Source: Viola odorata
Lineage: Eukaryota > Streptophyta > Magnoliopsida > Malpighiales > Violaceae
DNA length: 64,000 nucleotides
Direction: 5' to 3'
NCBI GenBank assembly: GCA_963691705.1
Contig: OY829537.1
Span: 77,707,352-77,771,351, forward strand
Numbering within the stretch: the stretch's first letter is position 1; the number at the start of each line of letters is the position of its first letter. The translations under genes were made by a program, and so were the position numbers. Under the pieces are notes generated by a model. It was not told the origin of the DNA. It did not search any database and was given only the letters and a program-made list of their open reading frames with translations. Of this stretch, positions 24,654-37,638 are shown piece after piece.

Positions 24654-25506
24654 TTAAGAATAATATAGTTTAAAAAGGATTTCGTATTTTTCTTTTACTT
24701 TTATTGGTAAAGAGTTTATTGAGGTAAGATAATTTCTTATCTACTTTACAATTTTTTTAGATCTTATTTTTAGCTAAAAACAATTATCACTTTGCACTTT
24801 ATTTTTTTTATTTTTTTTTCTCTCATATTTGTTTCTTTCTAGTTCTTATTTTAACAATGGCAATACATGAAATAGAAAATAACAACAACAATAAAAACAA
24901 TAATAATAATTTTAAAAAAATTAGTCTATAAAAAAAAGGTGACCATAATTAAATAAAATGGAGATTTTTTTTACTGTATTTTCCCTTTATTTTTCTTCTT
25001 TTTGTTGTAATAATATCATATTTTTTTATCATTTGAAAGAAAAAATATACTTTCTTGGATTAAAATAATAGTAGTAGTAATCATACTTAATAGTCATGAA
25101 CCGATTACTACTATCATAAATAAATAAACTATTCTAATTTTAAAATCGTTTTTATTAGAAAAGGATAATAATAATGTTATGAAAAAACTTATGTCAGCGA
25201 AAATGTCACTGTAGGCTTTCTAATGATCAACTTGCCCAATTGACTCCAAATTTGGACCTAAGCTAGCTAACACATTGGACTGCCCAGTCGTATCTTTACT
25301 TATCAATTTGGACGCCTCCTTCATCGAAAAGTTTAGTACATACTGCCTGCTCCAATTCTTCTTTTTAGCTCATTCTCGCTCAATTCCTCTTCAGATCAGT
25401 TCCCTGTAATATTGTCATGGAATGCAACTGAAATCAATAGAATTAACATTCAAAAATGCGTAAGAATAAGTGGTAGAACCACTGCAATTAAGGTTCAATC
25501 ATCGCC
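24654..25506. other. AT-rich intergenic DNA
   Basis: AT-rich to about 25190, then more balanced sequence of unknown origin up to the truncated LTR. No gene seen. Confidence 0.45.
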
Positions 25507-25998
25507 CTAGGTGTGTCTTTTCTCTCCTTAATGGGCCTCTGAGTATTGTCTCCATAAACGTACCTTGGAGGGAGGCAGAGCGTCAAGGTTATCCCATAGA
25601 TGTACCTTGGGGTAACTTCTTGTACGAAGGAAAGCAGGGGGCCTAAGCGTACATGACCCCTATAGCACGCCTATGAACCAGGAGTAGAATACCACTGCAC
25701 CAATGACTGAGTAGGCCTAGATGCAATCGGAGATGGACCTTTGCTAGGAACCTTTCCTATCTTATTCTATATCTTCATTTACTATACTTTATTTAGTTTT
25801 AGTTAATCAACAACTCTCTCAACCCCCCCCCCCCCCCCCCCTTGTGTTATTATTTCGGTTTGTCTGTCTCTGTCATACATTAAAGTGAGTGTCTACCCTT
25901 AGTCCCTGTGTTCGACCCTGTTACCACTATACGCAATTTTGTTGTGCATTAGACAGCAGGCTTTATTATTATTTTTGAAGGGTTCAACAACCGGTTCA
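25507..25998 (+). repeat. Truncated 5' LTR of Athila-like copy 1
   Basis: Corresponds to the last third of the 3' LTR (shared words such as CCCTAGGTGTGTCTTT and GGAATACCACTGCAC). It ends AACCGGTTCA at 25998. A poly-C run of about 19 occupies 25824-25842, where the 3' LTR has only six C. Confidence 0.8.
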
Positions 25999-26003
25999 AA
26001 TTT

Positions 26004-26021
26004 TGGCGTCGTTGTCGGGGA
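26004..26021 (+). other. Primer-binding site, Athila type
   Basis: TGGCGTCGTTGTCGGGGA is a decayed form of the TGGCGCCGTTGCCGGGGA site seen intact in copy 2 and typical of Athila elements. Confidence 0.75.
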
Positions 26022-26052
26022 TTAACGGTATTGATTTTTTTCTCTTGTTTGT

Positions 26053-29000
26053 ATGACCCGGGCCTCTAATCCGAATCTTGTGCCATTCGACTCCGAAATC
26101 AGAAGAATAGAAAGACGAGTTAGACAATTAGCCAAACAACCTTCCACCCAATCTGGAGACGTTCCTGTCCCAGTCCTTGACAGAAATCCTCCTAATATAA
26201 ACAATCCCGACTCCCCCTTGCACCTAGGCCTCAACGCTGATAACTTTGCCCTTCTCGACATTCTCGAGATGCCCGAAGTAGGTGAAATTGAGAACAATCA
26301 GATGATTGAGGACCTTAATGTTGCCCCTGAGCTGACCAGCAGCTGTCCAAAATGATTGGGTGATTAAGTCCATCGTGTTACACCATCTCCCTACATTCCA
26401 TGGTGTTCCTAAAGAGAATCCCCACCAACACCTTAAGCATCTGCACTCTATCTACGAAGCCATGAAGCCGACCAATGTAGAAATCAACCATGCCAAGTTG
26501 CTAGCTTTCCTCTGGTCCCTCGTGGGTGAAGCTAAGGACTGGTTCTATGACCTCCCTCCCAAATCCATCACCTCCTGGGCAGAGATGTCAAAAACCTTCA
26601 CCGACAAGTATTACCCGGTCTCTATAGCTAGTGCCACCCGTAAGTAGCTAGTATCTATTGTCCAGAAGGATGACGAGAATCTTCCCAGTACTATAAGCAC
26701 TTTACGAAGATGCAGACTCTACGCCCTTCACACAATCTCGTCGACCACGCACTTATCTAGTATTTTTATGAGGGACTGAAACCAAACGACAAGGCCCTGT
26801 TGGATTCTACTAGCTGAGGTTCCCTTTGTGCTCTAACACCGGCTGTTACCAAGGCAACCATTGAACATATGGTGAAGAATATCACACCTGCCGAGAGAGC
26901 CACAACCACCCAGGACCCCCGTGCTGCAGCTATGAAAAATCATCTCACCACCATCATGGGCATGATCCAGAACCTAGTCGCAGGACTGCTTATCCAGGTC
27001 AAGACATGCGGGTTTTGCGACTTTACTGACCATCCAACCGACACATGTCCCCACATCCCTGATGAATTCCAAGTTAATACAGTTGGTAATTATAACAAAG
27101 CCCCATGACAGTTTGAGCCTTATACCAACAACTATAACCAAGGTTGGTGCCATCATAACCTAAGTTGGTCCAATAATCCGCAACCATCAGGACCTAGTCA
27201 GTCACTACAGCAATACTAGTACCCAAATCAATCTCAGCCACTGTTCAACCTTCAGCACTTTCAGCACCCAGCATCACCTGTGCCCCCTACAGATGAGGTT
27301 AGTAGACTCAATAATGTTATTTTGGACTTACAAAAATATTTGGGGTATATGGATGCAGAAATCAAGGAGCTGAAAAATCGAGGGAGACTCCTTTCTCAAA
27401 CAGAGCCCAATCCAGTACAAGTCTGCGCCATCTCTCTATGCAGTGGTACTCCATTGCCTTCACGCATCTATACGCATCAAAATCCTGACGCTGAACTACC
27501 TAGACCTGAACCTACTCCGCAGGATCTCGATGCAGAAGCTGAACAGGAGACACGAGTTCGCTCCCCAAAGGGCTCTACGAAGAGAATCTACCAATCACAC
27601 TGGCATAAACGGCGGGACGAATCTGCCAAGGATCATGAATTTATAGAGGAGTATATTAGTAAGATACTGAAGCCTCATTTTCCTCAACGGTTGTTCAAAA
27701 CCAAGAAGGATAAGGAGGATCGAGAAATATTTTATATGTTTAGTAAGGTTCAGGTTAACATTCCTTTATTTCATGCGATTAAGAATGTTCCTCTTTATGC
27801 TAAATTTTTGAAATCTTTGTGCACTAACAAAGATAAGATGTCAGGTTCTGAAAAGATTAGCGTTGACGCCAACATCTCGACTGTGATCCAGCGCAAGCTT
27901 CCTCCCAAGTGCAAAGACCAGGGGATGTTTTCTATCCCATGCAAAATTGGTACTACTGACATTGGTAAAGCTATGTGTGATTCTGGTGCAGGTATCAATA
28001 GTCTCGGTCTCGGACCCCTCAAGAACACTCGGGTTGTCATACAACTAGCCGACCGATCTGTCATTCACCCCGAAGGTGTTATTAAGGACGTTTTGGTACA
28101 GGTTGGAGATTTCATATACCCAGCTGACTTCTACGTAATTGACATGGAGGATGGCCATTCTGCCAAGGCCTTAGATATGCTCCTTGGATGACCCTTCCTC
28201 AGGACTGCAAGAGCAAAAATCGATGTCCATGACGCCACGATCTCACTGGAATTCGATGGGGAGACCATTAAGTTCAATATGCTCGATGCCACGAGATACC
28301 TTACTAAACTTTCTAGTGTGAACTTTGTTGATGTTGTTGACCCTATTGTTACACAAGTTTCTGATCTTAACATTGACAACTCTTTGCAGCTTGCCCTTGA
28401 TAGGAACACCACTACCGATGCACCAGCAGAGGCTGAGACACACATCATGACACCTTCGGGCTTAAAGGACGTTGTTGCTGCTCTAACCACCTATGAACCC
28501 GCGGTACGACCCTCTAAGTCCTCTGATCTCCCTACTACTAATTCAACGCCTACCCCTTCTCTTTTGCAAGCCCTTAAGTTGGAGTTGAAGAGCTTGCCCT
28601 CACACCTTAAGTTCGTCTACCTTGGCGAGCATGACACACTCCTGGTGATCATCTCTAGCAAGCTCGATCCTGCTACGGAGTGCGAATTAGTGTCCACACT
28701 CAAGGGATACCGTGAGGCCCTTGGGTGATGACCGTCGACGTCAAGGAACTCACCCCAGCCATTTGCACTCCTCAACTAGCTCCGGTAGCCTTCGTACCCA
28801 CTCTTTCCGTCCCCAAAATCATGGAAGTGACTCCGGCCATCATCACGACCAATCCCAAGGCCACAATGATTCCCGCCCCCATTATTGTCGCCACTGCCTC
28901 GACCAACAAGGTCATGACGCCCAATGTTAACCTAGCTCCACGGTCTGCCAAAAACACGACCTAGACGAACACTCACCACGATAAGCTGCTTTCTCCTAAG

Positions 29001-29235
29001 ACCTTTGCTCCTGGACAAAAAAGTTTTACTTTACAATTCTCGGCTTAGGCTATTTTCCAGAATGTTGAAGTCTAGGTGGACTGGTCCTTTCCTTGTCACA
29101 AAGGTGTATGATCCTAGTGTGGTTGCGATTCAGAGTATGGACACGAGCCTCATTTTCAAAGTACATGACCACAGATTGGAGCTGTTCCACGGGGGTTTCC
29201 ATTCCCTCATGGCGGAGCCACTAGATCCAGAGTGA
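26053..29235 (+). pseudogene. Athila-like gag-protease-(integrase tail) remnant, copy 1
   Basis: The ATG at 26053 (MTRASNPNLVPF) opens gag. Gag is recognisable through HHLPTFHGVPKENPHQHL and WFYDLPPKSITSWAEM, and a zinc knuckle CGFCDFTDHPTDTC (C-x2-C-x4-H-x4-C) lies near 27010. The aspartic protease follows with MCDSGAGIN near 27972 and QVGDFIYPADFYVIDMED. After a segment that normally precedes RT (SLPSHLKFVYLGEHDTL) comes a proline-rich linker and then the integrase C-terminus (YNSRLRLFSRMLKSRW, 29026 on). RT, RNase H and the integrase core are missing. Several stops fit C-to-T changes (for example LLG-stop-PFL, CGA to TGA). Non-functional. Confidence 0.85.
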
Positions 29236-31372
29236 TTTGAACAGCCAACGTCGCACCCTCGACTTTAACAAAGGCGCTCCATGGGAGGCAACCCACGTTT
29301 CTTCCTTCTTATTTTCTTTATTTTATTTTATCTTTCTTAATTCCTATTTATTTTATTTTCCTTTTTAGTATTTTCCTTTTCTGGATTTTATTCTTCTTTC
29401 CTTTATTTTATTTTTCCTTTTTTCACCCCCTTTATTTCTTTCCCTTTTCACCCGGATTTTTGTTTCACTTTTTCAAATCTTTTTCCAATTAGGACCAAAT
29501 ATATTATTTTTTGTAGAGGATTTTTCGGTTGGGATCTCATACCTTTTTAGTTGTAGTTAGGATTCTATTGGACCACTCAAAGCCAACCGAGCATCCAGGT
29601 CCTGCTGCATAGCACACCGGTGACCAGACGGCCCCTACCGCAATCCAATTGGAAATCACGGCCCTGCTCCAATCCATTCTCCACCTCCTCCTTACTCTCT
29701 TGCCTTTGGGCATTATTTTGTACACTTAATTCTGGGTGAACTCCTTTCTTTTTTGGCTTTTATTTTTCTATTTTTATTTTCGTATGCCCTTGTTTGAGTC
29801 CCTTCTTCGCATTGAGGACAATGCTCTGCCTAAGTGTGGGGGAGGATATATTTGCATGCGTGACTGCCTGTCTACTTGATTGCTTGCATGTTTCATTTCT
29901 GTCCTTGCTTGCCTGCATGTTTAAATTTTTGTTTATGTGACTGAGTGTGTTTATGTGTTTTGGAAAAATAAAAAAATTTAATTTTTTGGATTTTTCACTT
30001 TTAGGATTTTTAGAATTACATTTTTGTAAATAGATCTTCTTGCCATGATTAGCACACTGCCACTATTTTTAAACACCCCCCCCCCCCCCCCCCCAGAATG
30101 AACACACTTTTGATCTATTGCACATAGAGTAAATTAGCCATTCATCACAACTATACCTGATCATGCATAATTTCTGTCTGTCTGCTCTTATGACTGCACG
30201 AAGGCCTAGACACCTATAGTCAAATAGCACACCCTGTAAGCACAATTGAACCTCCATGCCAATATTTTTCATGTGTGAATTAATGCATAACTAGACACTA
30301 GTTAGGTTTGCATAATATCCAATGTATAGACACCATTAGATATGAGAAAGAAACAAAATGACAAAAGACTTTGCATTTTTCTTTTTCTTTTTTTCTTTCT
30401 TACACATTCACCATCTTACCCTTGACACTCACCTACACCCTCTATTCTCTTTTCTTAAACCACTCGAGCATGTTCTTATTTGATCTTTCCTTGGCAAGTG
30501 AGTGGCACTTCTCGATGGTAGCTTTGAGGGCTAGATACAGAACAAGCTACGCGTGGGGGGGATGAAGTAGCAAGGCCTTGGTGCTAAAAGTAGTGATATG
30601 GTAAAAGTGGAGAAAAATATTGCATCAATCAATTCAAGAAAAGGTTTGTGCGACCTTTGTTGTTTATATATATGAAAAAAAGAGAAAAAGAGAAAAAGAA
30701 ATAAAGTGTTCAAAAGAACACTAATAAAAGCAGAGGTAAACACGAACGAAAACAGAGACTGCCAGCACCACATCAGAAAAGAACTCCCCCACAAAAGAAG
30801 AATCAAACATCTAGCCCTTGCTACCGTCGACTGACAAGTGCTACCTCACCAACTTCTCCTTCTTTTCAGCTAAGGAATCCTTCTAACTCTGAGTTGGTTC
30901 TCCCTCTTCCTCTATCTCATTTTTTTTCTTTCTTTTCATTCTCATCTCTTCTCTCCATTTCACTTATACTTGTATACCCCTTTTTTATGCACGTCTTTCA
31001 TATTGTTAGATTGCCCATGCATGTGTACTCTCACTCAGATTGACGTTGCAAACTTGACCCTTGTGTTGTGTTATTTGCATTCTTTTGAGTGTTAAACGCC
31101 TAGCCCTATTTGTGAGTGTGGGTGCATACACCTTACCTTGTGAGGATTGCTAGTGACTAGGTCTGGTGTGGGAAAGTCCTACCTCTAGGATCGTTATCCT
31201 TATGGTTTGATGCAGATGCTTATTTATGCAGGAATTGTGTAATGTTAGGGTGCAGTGTTTTGATTGGTAAATTTGTTCTTGTGCTTGGATTGATTGTATA
31301 TGTTCTGACTAGGGACTACTTTTATTTTTGGTTAAATTCTCGAGAGCGAGCATTAGGCAGTGTGGTGGAATT
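29236..31372 (+). other. Non-coding 3' spacer of Athila-like copy 1
   Basis: Contains a polypurine-type stretch (AAGTGTGGGGGAGG near 29833), a poly-C run at about 30076-30094, and several blocks also found in copy 2 and in the Ogre-like element. A second polypurine-like stretch precedes the 3' LTR. No convincing ORF. Confidence 0.6.
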
Positions 31373-32754
31373 TGATAGTGTGTTTTGTGCATATTTTTCT
31401 CTTCATTCTTAGTCCAATTTGAGCATGATACTGCTAAATTGTCTATGTTTCAATCCTTTTTGTAGATCTGGACTAGAGAAGAGAAAGATGCAGAAATATG
31501 TGCTTCTTGGTTGGATTTTTGCTGGAACATCAAGCGTCGAGGCCTAGTTGCCGAGCGTCTGCATATGCTTACAATTCCGATGCACAAAAGGAAACTCCCG
31601 AAGAGGATCTCCAGCGAATTCTGCCTTTCATTCTCGCGATCCTCCATTCAAATAGAAGATCTATTTCCATTTTATGTAATTCCCTTAGATTTAGGATTTC
31701 TCCTTTTTATATTTTCTATTTTTAGAATTTCCTTATTTTTGTAATTTTCCTATAAGACTCTAAGATTTTAGGGTTTTCGAGTGCTTTTCCCCACCAGACT
31801 TTCTTCCATTTTCGGACATGAGTTTTCCCTACTTCCGCCTCCGGCACCCCCATTCCCGCTTTGTAATAAACTGGAGCTTGAGCTCCGACTGGTAATATTC
31901 AAGAGTTTTTATCATCCTCTCTTCCTTTTTTAATTATACAATTTAATTTTATTATTTATTTTACTGTTAGCATGAGCGGCTAAACTCTCCCTTCTTAGCA
32001 AAGCCAAATTCTAAGGTTGCTTAGGATAGTTAAGAGGTCAAATCGGGCTTAATAAACTTTATGTTTGTAGTTGCTTGCTTGTCATTATCTTGTCAATTTA
32101 TCTAGGATTAATTAGAAGCCTGATCAACTATTAATTAAACCTAAGTAATTACAGTCGTCTTTGTAGTAATAGCTAACGTAAGGCTACAGAGTAGAGTAGA
32201 TAACTAGTTCAGAGTCATCATGTCGAACTGGTCCAATCTGACTAGGGCAAGCAACCAACTAGGGTAGTGCCTCGAACGTACTAGGTGTCTCACCCTAGGT
32301 GTGTCTTTCCTCTCCTTAATGGGCCTCTAAGTATTATCTCCATAAATGTACATTGGAGGATGACAAAGCGTCAAGGTTATCCCATAAACATACCTTGGGG
32401 TAACTTCTCGTATGAAGGAAAGTAGGGGGCCTAAGCGTACCTGGCCCCTATAACACGCCTATGAACTAGGAGTGGAATACCACTGCACAAATGACTGAGT
32501 AGACCTAAATGCAACCAGAGATGAACCTTTGCTAGGAACCTTCATTTACCCTACTTTATTTAGTTTTAGTTAATCAACAACTCTCTTAAAACCCCCCTTG
32601 TGTTACTGTTTCGGTTTGTTTGTCTCTGTCATACATTAAAGTGAGCGTCTACCCTTAGTTCATGTGTTCGACCTTGTTACCACTATATGTAATTTTATTG
32701 TGCAATAGACAACAGGTTTTATTATTATTTTTTACGACTTCGACAACCTGTTCA
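31373..32754 (+). repeat. 3' LTR of Athila-like copy 1 (1382 bp)
   Basis: Begins TGATAGTGTGTTTTGTGC at 31373 and ends CAACCTGTTCA at 32754. The TGATAG start is shared with copy 2, and the end matches the 5' LTR remnant. No run of heat-shock modules is seen here, unlike copy 2. Confidence 0.8.
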
Positions 32755-33441
32755 GTTACCCTTGTTGTCATTAAGTGAGCCTGTTGTTGCTTACATGGAG
32801 TAAAAGAAGAGGATATGACCTTCAAATGCGACGCCCCAGGTGATGAAGCGGACAGAGGGGAAGTTGGATCAATCACGCTGTGAACAGGTGTGGTAGTGAG
32901 ATGACCCGTTGAGGAGGAGCGCGCAGAACACGTTGTAGAAGAAGGCTCCAAGAGAGTGGCAAGCAAAGAGGCCATGATGGTTGGCGAAGAGGCAACCCTC
33001 GCTGCGGCAAGCTGCTGATGACACAGAGCGATATAATCAGTGACCTTGATGGGTGAGAACGTGTGCTTCTTGACTTCCTTAACACACTCGCTGATCTCTG
33101 CAGATAAAGAATCTACACTGGAATCACTACTACTACTATAATAACATCCAGGAATATAATATCTCACATTTGAAATATAGGCAAAGAAGGAGGTGGAGGA
33201 GCGGGAGTAACAGTCTCCTCACCCAACACTTCTACCTCGTCGGTAGAAGGAAAAGACAAAAGAGAAAGAGGAACTCGCTTGTGGGCGAGCAGGAGCTTCG
33301 CCGAGGGACAACTGAGATGAAACTGGTCAGAGAGTATGGTCCCCGATGCAAGAAGGAATTGTGGGGGGCTCGCTCTCCGCTAGTGGAAGTGTATGGGCTT
33401 CATCGCGAGATGGCTAAGCTAAAGTTGGTCAGAGAGTATGG
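32755..33441. other. Unassigned sequence with ORF fragments on both strands
   Basis: The minus strand from 33167 is open for about 135 codons before the LTR (start MRYYIPGCYYSSSSDSS, then a Ser/Thr-rich region). The plus strand from 33170 reads a basic, coiled-coil-like peptide with an inexact duplication (KLVREYG occurs twice; the 16-bp word GGTCAGAGAGTATGGT is repeated about 105 bp apart). I recognise neither. Probably debris of another retroelement. Confidence 0.3.
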
Positions 33442-34034
33442 TGTTAGATTTGGACAACAGGACTAGTGCCTTTAGTACCGTAAAGTATACATAAAATATG
33501 GACGCATATGCTAAGTATAATTAATCATATAGTATAATGTTAATATAAGGTTTATTGGACTAATTTGATGATCAAATAAAGTTAAGGGTCCAATTGTCTA
33601 ATTAATACAGTGTGAGGGCATATTCAGTATTTGTGCAGAATCCCGGGTTAATTACAATTGTTGATGGGTCAATTTGTAATGAACATAAGTTAAATATAAT
33701 TGGGATTTAGTCCCTGGTGGAGGTTGCCATATATAAGGAAAGGTTCTTCTATTTTTAACGCTTAAGAAAAAGTAGGTTTTCTTTGTAAAAAGAAAAACAA
33801 ACAGAGCGTTATCAGAAAAGACAGAGAACACAGGGTACTCATACGCCCAAGGTAACGATTCACTAGAAGACCAATTATTCTCGAAAATCTTTCAAGGATA
33901 TGGCATCGTCATCATTAGATACGCTTCCGCATTCCGTTTATTCTATGCAATGTACATCAAAATTGAATGTGTTCCGATTCTAGATTGTTGTTCATATAGT
34001 TTAGAACAACGGTAATCATTTTCGGGTTCTATCA
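33442..34034 (+). repeat. 5' LTR of the outer copia element (about 593 bp)
   Basis: Runs from TGTTAGATTTGG to GGTTCTATCA, with a TATA box (ATATATAAGG) at 33729-33738 and a primer-binding-like site right after it. The ends are not a perfect inverted pair, so the left boundary is tentative. The 3' LTR is beyond the window. Confidence 0.55.
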
Positions 34035-34036
34035 AT

Positions 34037-34049
34037 TAGTAGCGGAGCC
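34037..34049 (+). other. Primer-binding site of the outer copia element
   Basis: TAGTAGCGGAGCC matches 10 of 13 positions of the initiator tRNA-Met site TGGTATCAGAGCC, two bases after the LTR end. Confidence 0.5.
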
Positions 34050-34137
34050 ATTCAATTTTGATATTTGTAAGAATTGCATATAATCTTTGATGCCATGATG
34101 ATTGATTGCAAAATTGGGGTTTTAATTTAAGAATCCT

Positions 34138-35898
34138 TGACTCGCCGTCGAAACGAGTCAAAAATAATATATTTCCTGAGGCCTAGATGCACAAACTAAT
34201 TTGTGTAAAGCGGTAATAGGGTCGAACCACAGAGATTGAGAGAAACGAGATCAAGCCCTCGATTGTATGATAGAGGTAAAAATGCACAACAACAAAAGGG
34301 GGGGGGGGGTTTATAGGTTAATCAAGTTAACCAAGAGAGTGATCAGAGCTAACAATTCTAACTACTAAAAATGACAATCGAGGTCACGATGAGTAAACAA
34401 TAATAATAAAGATAGAGATGAAATAAAATGCAAAATAAACAATTAAATTAATACGCAAAGATAATAAGTCAAGGAGAAGTGAACTTGGTAAAGGGCTTTC
34501 TTGGGTTGCGTCGAGGGCTCGATTGTCATCAGCGCAAAGATTTTCCGTTCTAACGTTACAGACGTGCTATAGGGGTCATGTTTTCACGTAGACCCCCTGC
34601 TTTAATTCGTTAGGAGCCACCCCCCGTTTTCACTGTTAATAAGGTGGCCTTGATCCTTTGATATCCTCTCAACCACCTATCTTGTCATCAAAAGACAACC
34701 TTTTTCACTTTAGCTTGTCACTAGCACAAAGCAGACAGAATATCAGAGCATCGATAAAGAACAAGAAAGACACATCTAGGGATCGATGCCTCGATTTGTC
34801 AGGATCACGATAGGACCCTAACCAGCTGCATGCCCTAGACGAATGAACCCAGATCTACCCGAGAACACTAATCTAGTTGTCTACACCTACCCAACAGTCT
34901 CACGCTAGTTATCACTGCAGAGTCACGACAATAATCACAAAGGGAAGATTAAAAGTTGATCAGGCCTCGAATCACCCTAAGCAAAAATGGAATTAAAATG
35001 ACAAGCAACCAGATATAACAAAGAGAACATGTTAAGAGCAATCAGGCCTCGAATCTACCCAAGCAACCCTCGATACACCTTTACCAAGAACGTGGGTTTT
35101 AGCCACTCATGTTAAGAGAAACAAATAAAAGATGGAAATAACATAATAAAAGATAAAGGAAGAGTAAAGGATAAAACTTGATTAATGGTGCTTGTTACAA
35201 AGCTTGGAGCCAGTAGCTATGAAGAGAAGAGGGAGGAACAAGTCCCAAAACTAATAAACTAGAAGAAGGCTACTGAAATTAGTTTAAGAGTAAAATATCT
35301 AAAGTGTCATGAGGTGCTGAAACCCTAGCACATAAGGTTGTATATATACACCAGCCACCCACTAAGGGAAGTACAACACAAGGAGTCCATGCTCCTGCAA
35401 AATGGCTGACCCACGATGGCAGAAAAAGGGGAATATTCCTTGGGATCCACGCAGAGCATCTGACGTGCACCAGGGAGGACACGTGGAGTGATTGGAGTGG
35501 AGCCATGTGGGTTTGGCGTTTGCACTCGTCGAGGTCTCGATGACATTGTCGAGGGTAGGAGATCAGCATCTTTGGGAATATTCCAGAACGTTCTAGAATG
35601 TTCTAGAATACTCTAGAAGGGACACGTGGAAGCACAGCTGCGAGGACACGTGGATATACGGCTCTTGGTCCATTGAGGGCTCGATGACAGGCCTCGATGA
35701 AGAAATTGGTCCTTGGTCTCGACGATGGTCTTAAAGCTTGGAGTCCGCAAAAATCACCCAGAAAGCATGTCTTTTCGCACATTTCTCCTTCTTGACCTTG
35801 ATCTGTGATAAAGATGGAAATACGAGTGGATTAGTAGTATCAAGGCCTAAATCAAGGCAAAACTAGAAGGAAAAACATGCATAAAATACATGCTATCA
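34138..35898 (-). repeat. 3' LTR of Athila-like copy 2 (1761 bp)
   Basis: On the minus strand it starts TGATAGCATGTATTTTATGC at 35898 and ends GACGGCGAGTCA at 34138. A TATA box (TATATATAC) lies at about 35339-35348. Upstream of it in U3 are G-box/ABRE words (ACACGTGG at about 35480, 35622 and 35646) and the heat-shock run at 35576-35618. Confidence 0.88.
35576..35618. promoter_or_regulatory. Heat-shock-element run, nine alternating modules (3' LTR)
   Basis: The alternating triplets GAA and TTC are spaced exactly 2 bp apart: GAA at 35576, 35586, 35596, 35606 and 35616; TTC at 35581, 35591 and 35601; and CTC (one mismatch) at 35611. This is the nGAAn/nTTCn arrangement bound by heat-shock factor trimers. 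It lies about 230 bp upstream of the LTR TATA box. Confidence 0.75.
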
Positions 35899-37638
35899 AA
35901 TATCCCCACACTGCCCAATGCTCACCCTCGAGCATTCACAAAATTTAAAACAGCCCCAAAACATAAACACAAGCAACCAAAACACTGGAATGATCAAACC
36001 AATCAATTGTCGAGGACTCGATACGATGCTTCCTGCCTAGATGCACACCTGCATTAAACCAGAGGGATAACGACCCAAAGGTAGAACTTTTCCACATCAA
36101 GCCTGGCCACAAGCAATCCTCACCAGATATGTGTTTGCGCTCTCACTCACCAACAAGGCTATGTGTTTAGTCACTCAAAATGCAGATAACACAGCACAAA
36201 ACAGAGTTTGCATATCAATCCGAGTACATTAATCCACATGCTTGGGCAATCTAACAATCGAAAAGCAACTTTGCATCATGAAAAAAAGAGGAGGAGAAAA
36301 ATGGGGATGGATGGGTTTAGAGAAATGGAGAAGAGATATGATGAAAGAGAAAATAAAAGGAAAAATGTGAAGAAATAAAAGAGAGAAAGAAGAAAGATAA
36401 CCAACTGGTTTGAGGGAATCCTTGGCCGGAAAAAAAAGGAGAGGCGGTGAGTAAGCACTTGCTGGAGAGGGCGCGACAGTGAGGGCTTGATGATGATTTC
36501 TGCATTCTTTAGTGGGGGAGGTCTCGATCTGCGTTCTGTGTCGAGGGCTCGATACTTGTGACATTGGCTGCTTCTATGTCTGGTATGCTTCTATTTGATT
36601 TTTTTTTGATTCTTTTGAATTTTTTTTTACTTTTTTTTAGCAGACACAGACCTTGAACATTTGCCTTTTTAAACTTCAGGGGCTGCAGCTGGGAACCTTT
36701 TGCCTTTTCCTTGCTTTGAGTGATCAACGTCGAGGTCTTGATGATTTGACCTTGCTTAGCATCGAGGGCTTGATACTTTGACTTTGCTTCCCCACACTTA
36801 TGTTTTGCTGCGGAGAGGAAGCAGTCCTACTTTTACTGGTTTGCCCTCGATCTTGGTCTATCTGCAGTTGCTCTGATCTGCCCTTGATCTTTACCTTTCC
36901 CCCACTTGATCTTTTTGTGCCTAGCCCTTGCTGTTCTTGTGAAAAGTGCCACTCACCTGCCAAGGAAAGATCAAAAGAATGGCTCAAATGGTTAGAAGAG
37001 AAACAGAGGGTGTCGAGGTCATGATGGAGAAAAAGAAAGAAAAGAAGGAAGAAATAAAGAGAAAATAAAATAATGCAAAGGCTTTCGTCATATTGCTGCT
37101 TTCCCAAGTCTAATGGTGCCTATACCCAGGGATATCATGCAAACCTAGCAAGTGCCTAGCTATGCATTCACTCATGAAAAAGATATGGCATGGAGGCTCA
37201 ATATGCTCACAAGGTGCTAGATGTAACTACTAGTGTCCAGGCCTCGATGTAGACATAAGGGGCAACAGGCAGACAACATGCTTCAAAAAATTAGTCTAAT
37301 CATGCAAAATCAGTGCTCAAGTCATGTGCTCATGCAAATGGGGTTTCAAAACAGGGCGGCGAGGTCATGCAAAAACTTAGAGAAAACCGAGAGTAAAAAT
37401 CCGCAAATTTTTCACAAAACAAGCAAACATGCAACAAGCGAAAAATAAAACATGCAGTCAAGCAGTCACAATTAAAACAAGCGCAAATAAAACCCTCCCC
37501 ACACTTAGGCTTCACATTGTCCTCAATGTGAGAAGGGGGCACACAAAATAAAAGTAAAAGGAGTTCAACATAAAAGAAAAGAAAAGAGTACATAGACAGA
37601 AATGAAAAAGAAATTGTTTTTGTTGGGGGGGGGGGGAA

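Larger units (their letters stand above)
25507..32754 (+). mobile_element. Athila-like non-autonomous gypsy element, copy 1 (5'-truncated)
   Basis: Order: truncated 5' LTR, primer-binding site, gag-protease region, linker, integrase C-terminal remnant, about 2.1-kb spacer, full 3' LTR. The two LTRs align from about 25507 to 25998 and 32285 to 32754. The 5' LTR lacks roughly its first 0.9 kb. RT, RNase H and the integrase core are absent. It matches the complete copy at 34138-43979 in plan. Confidence 0.85.
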
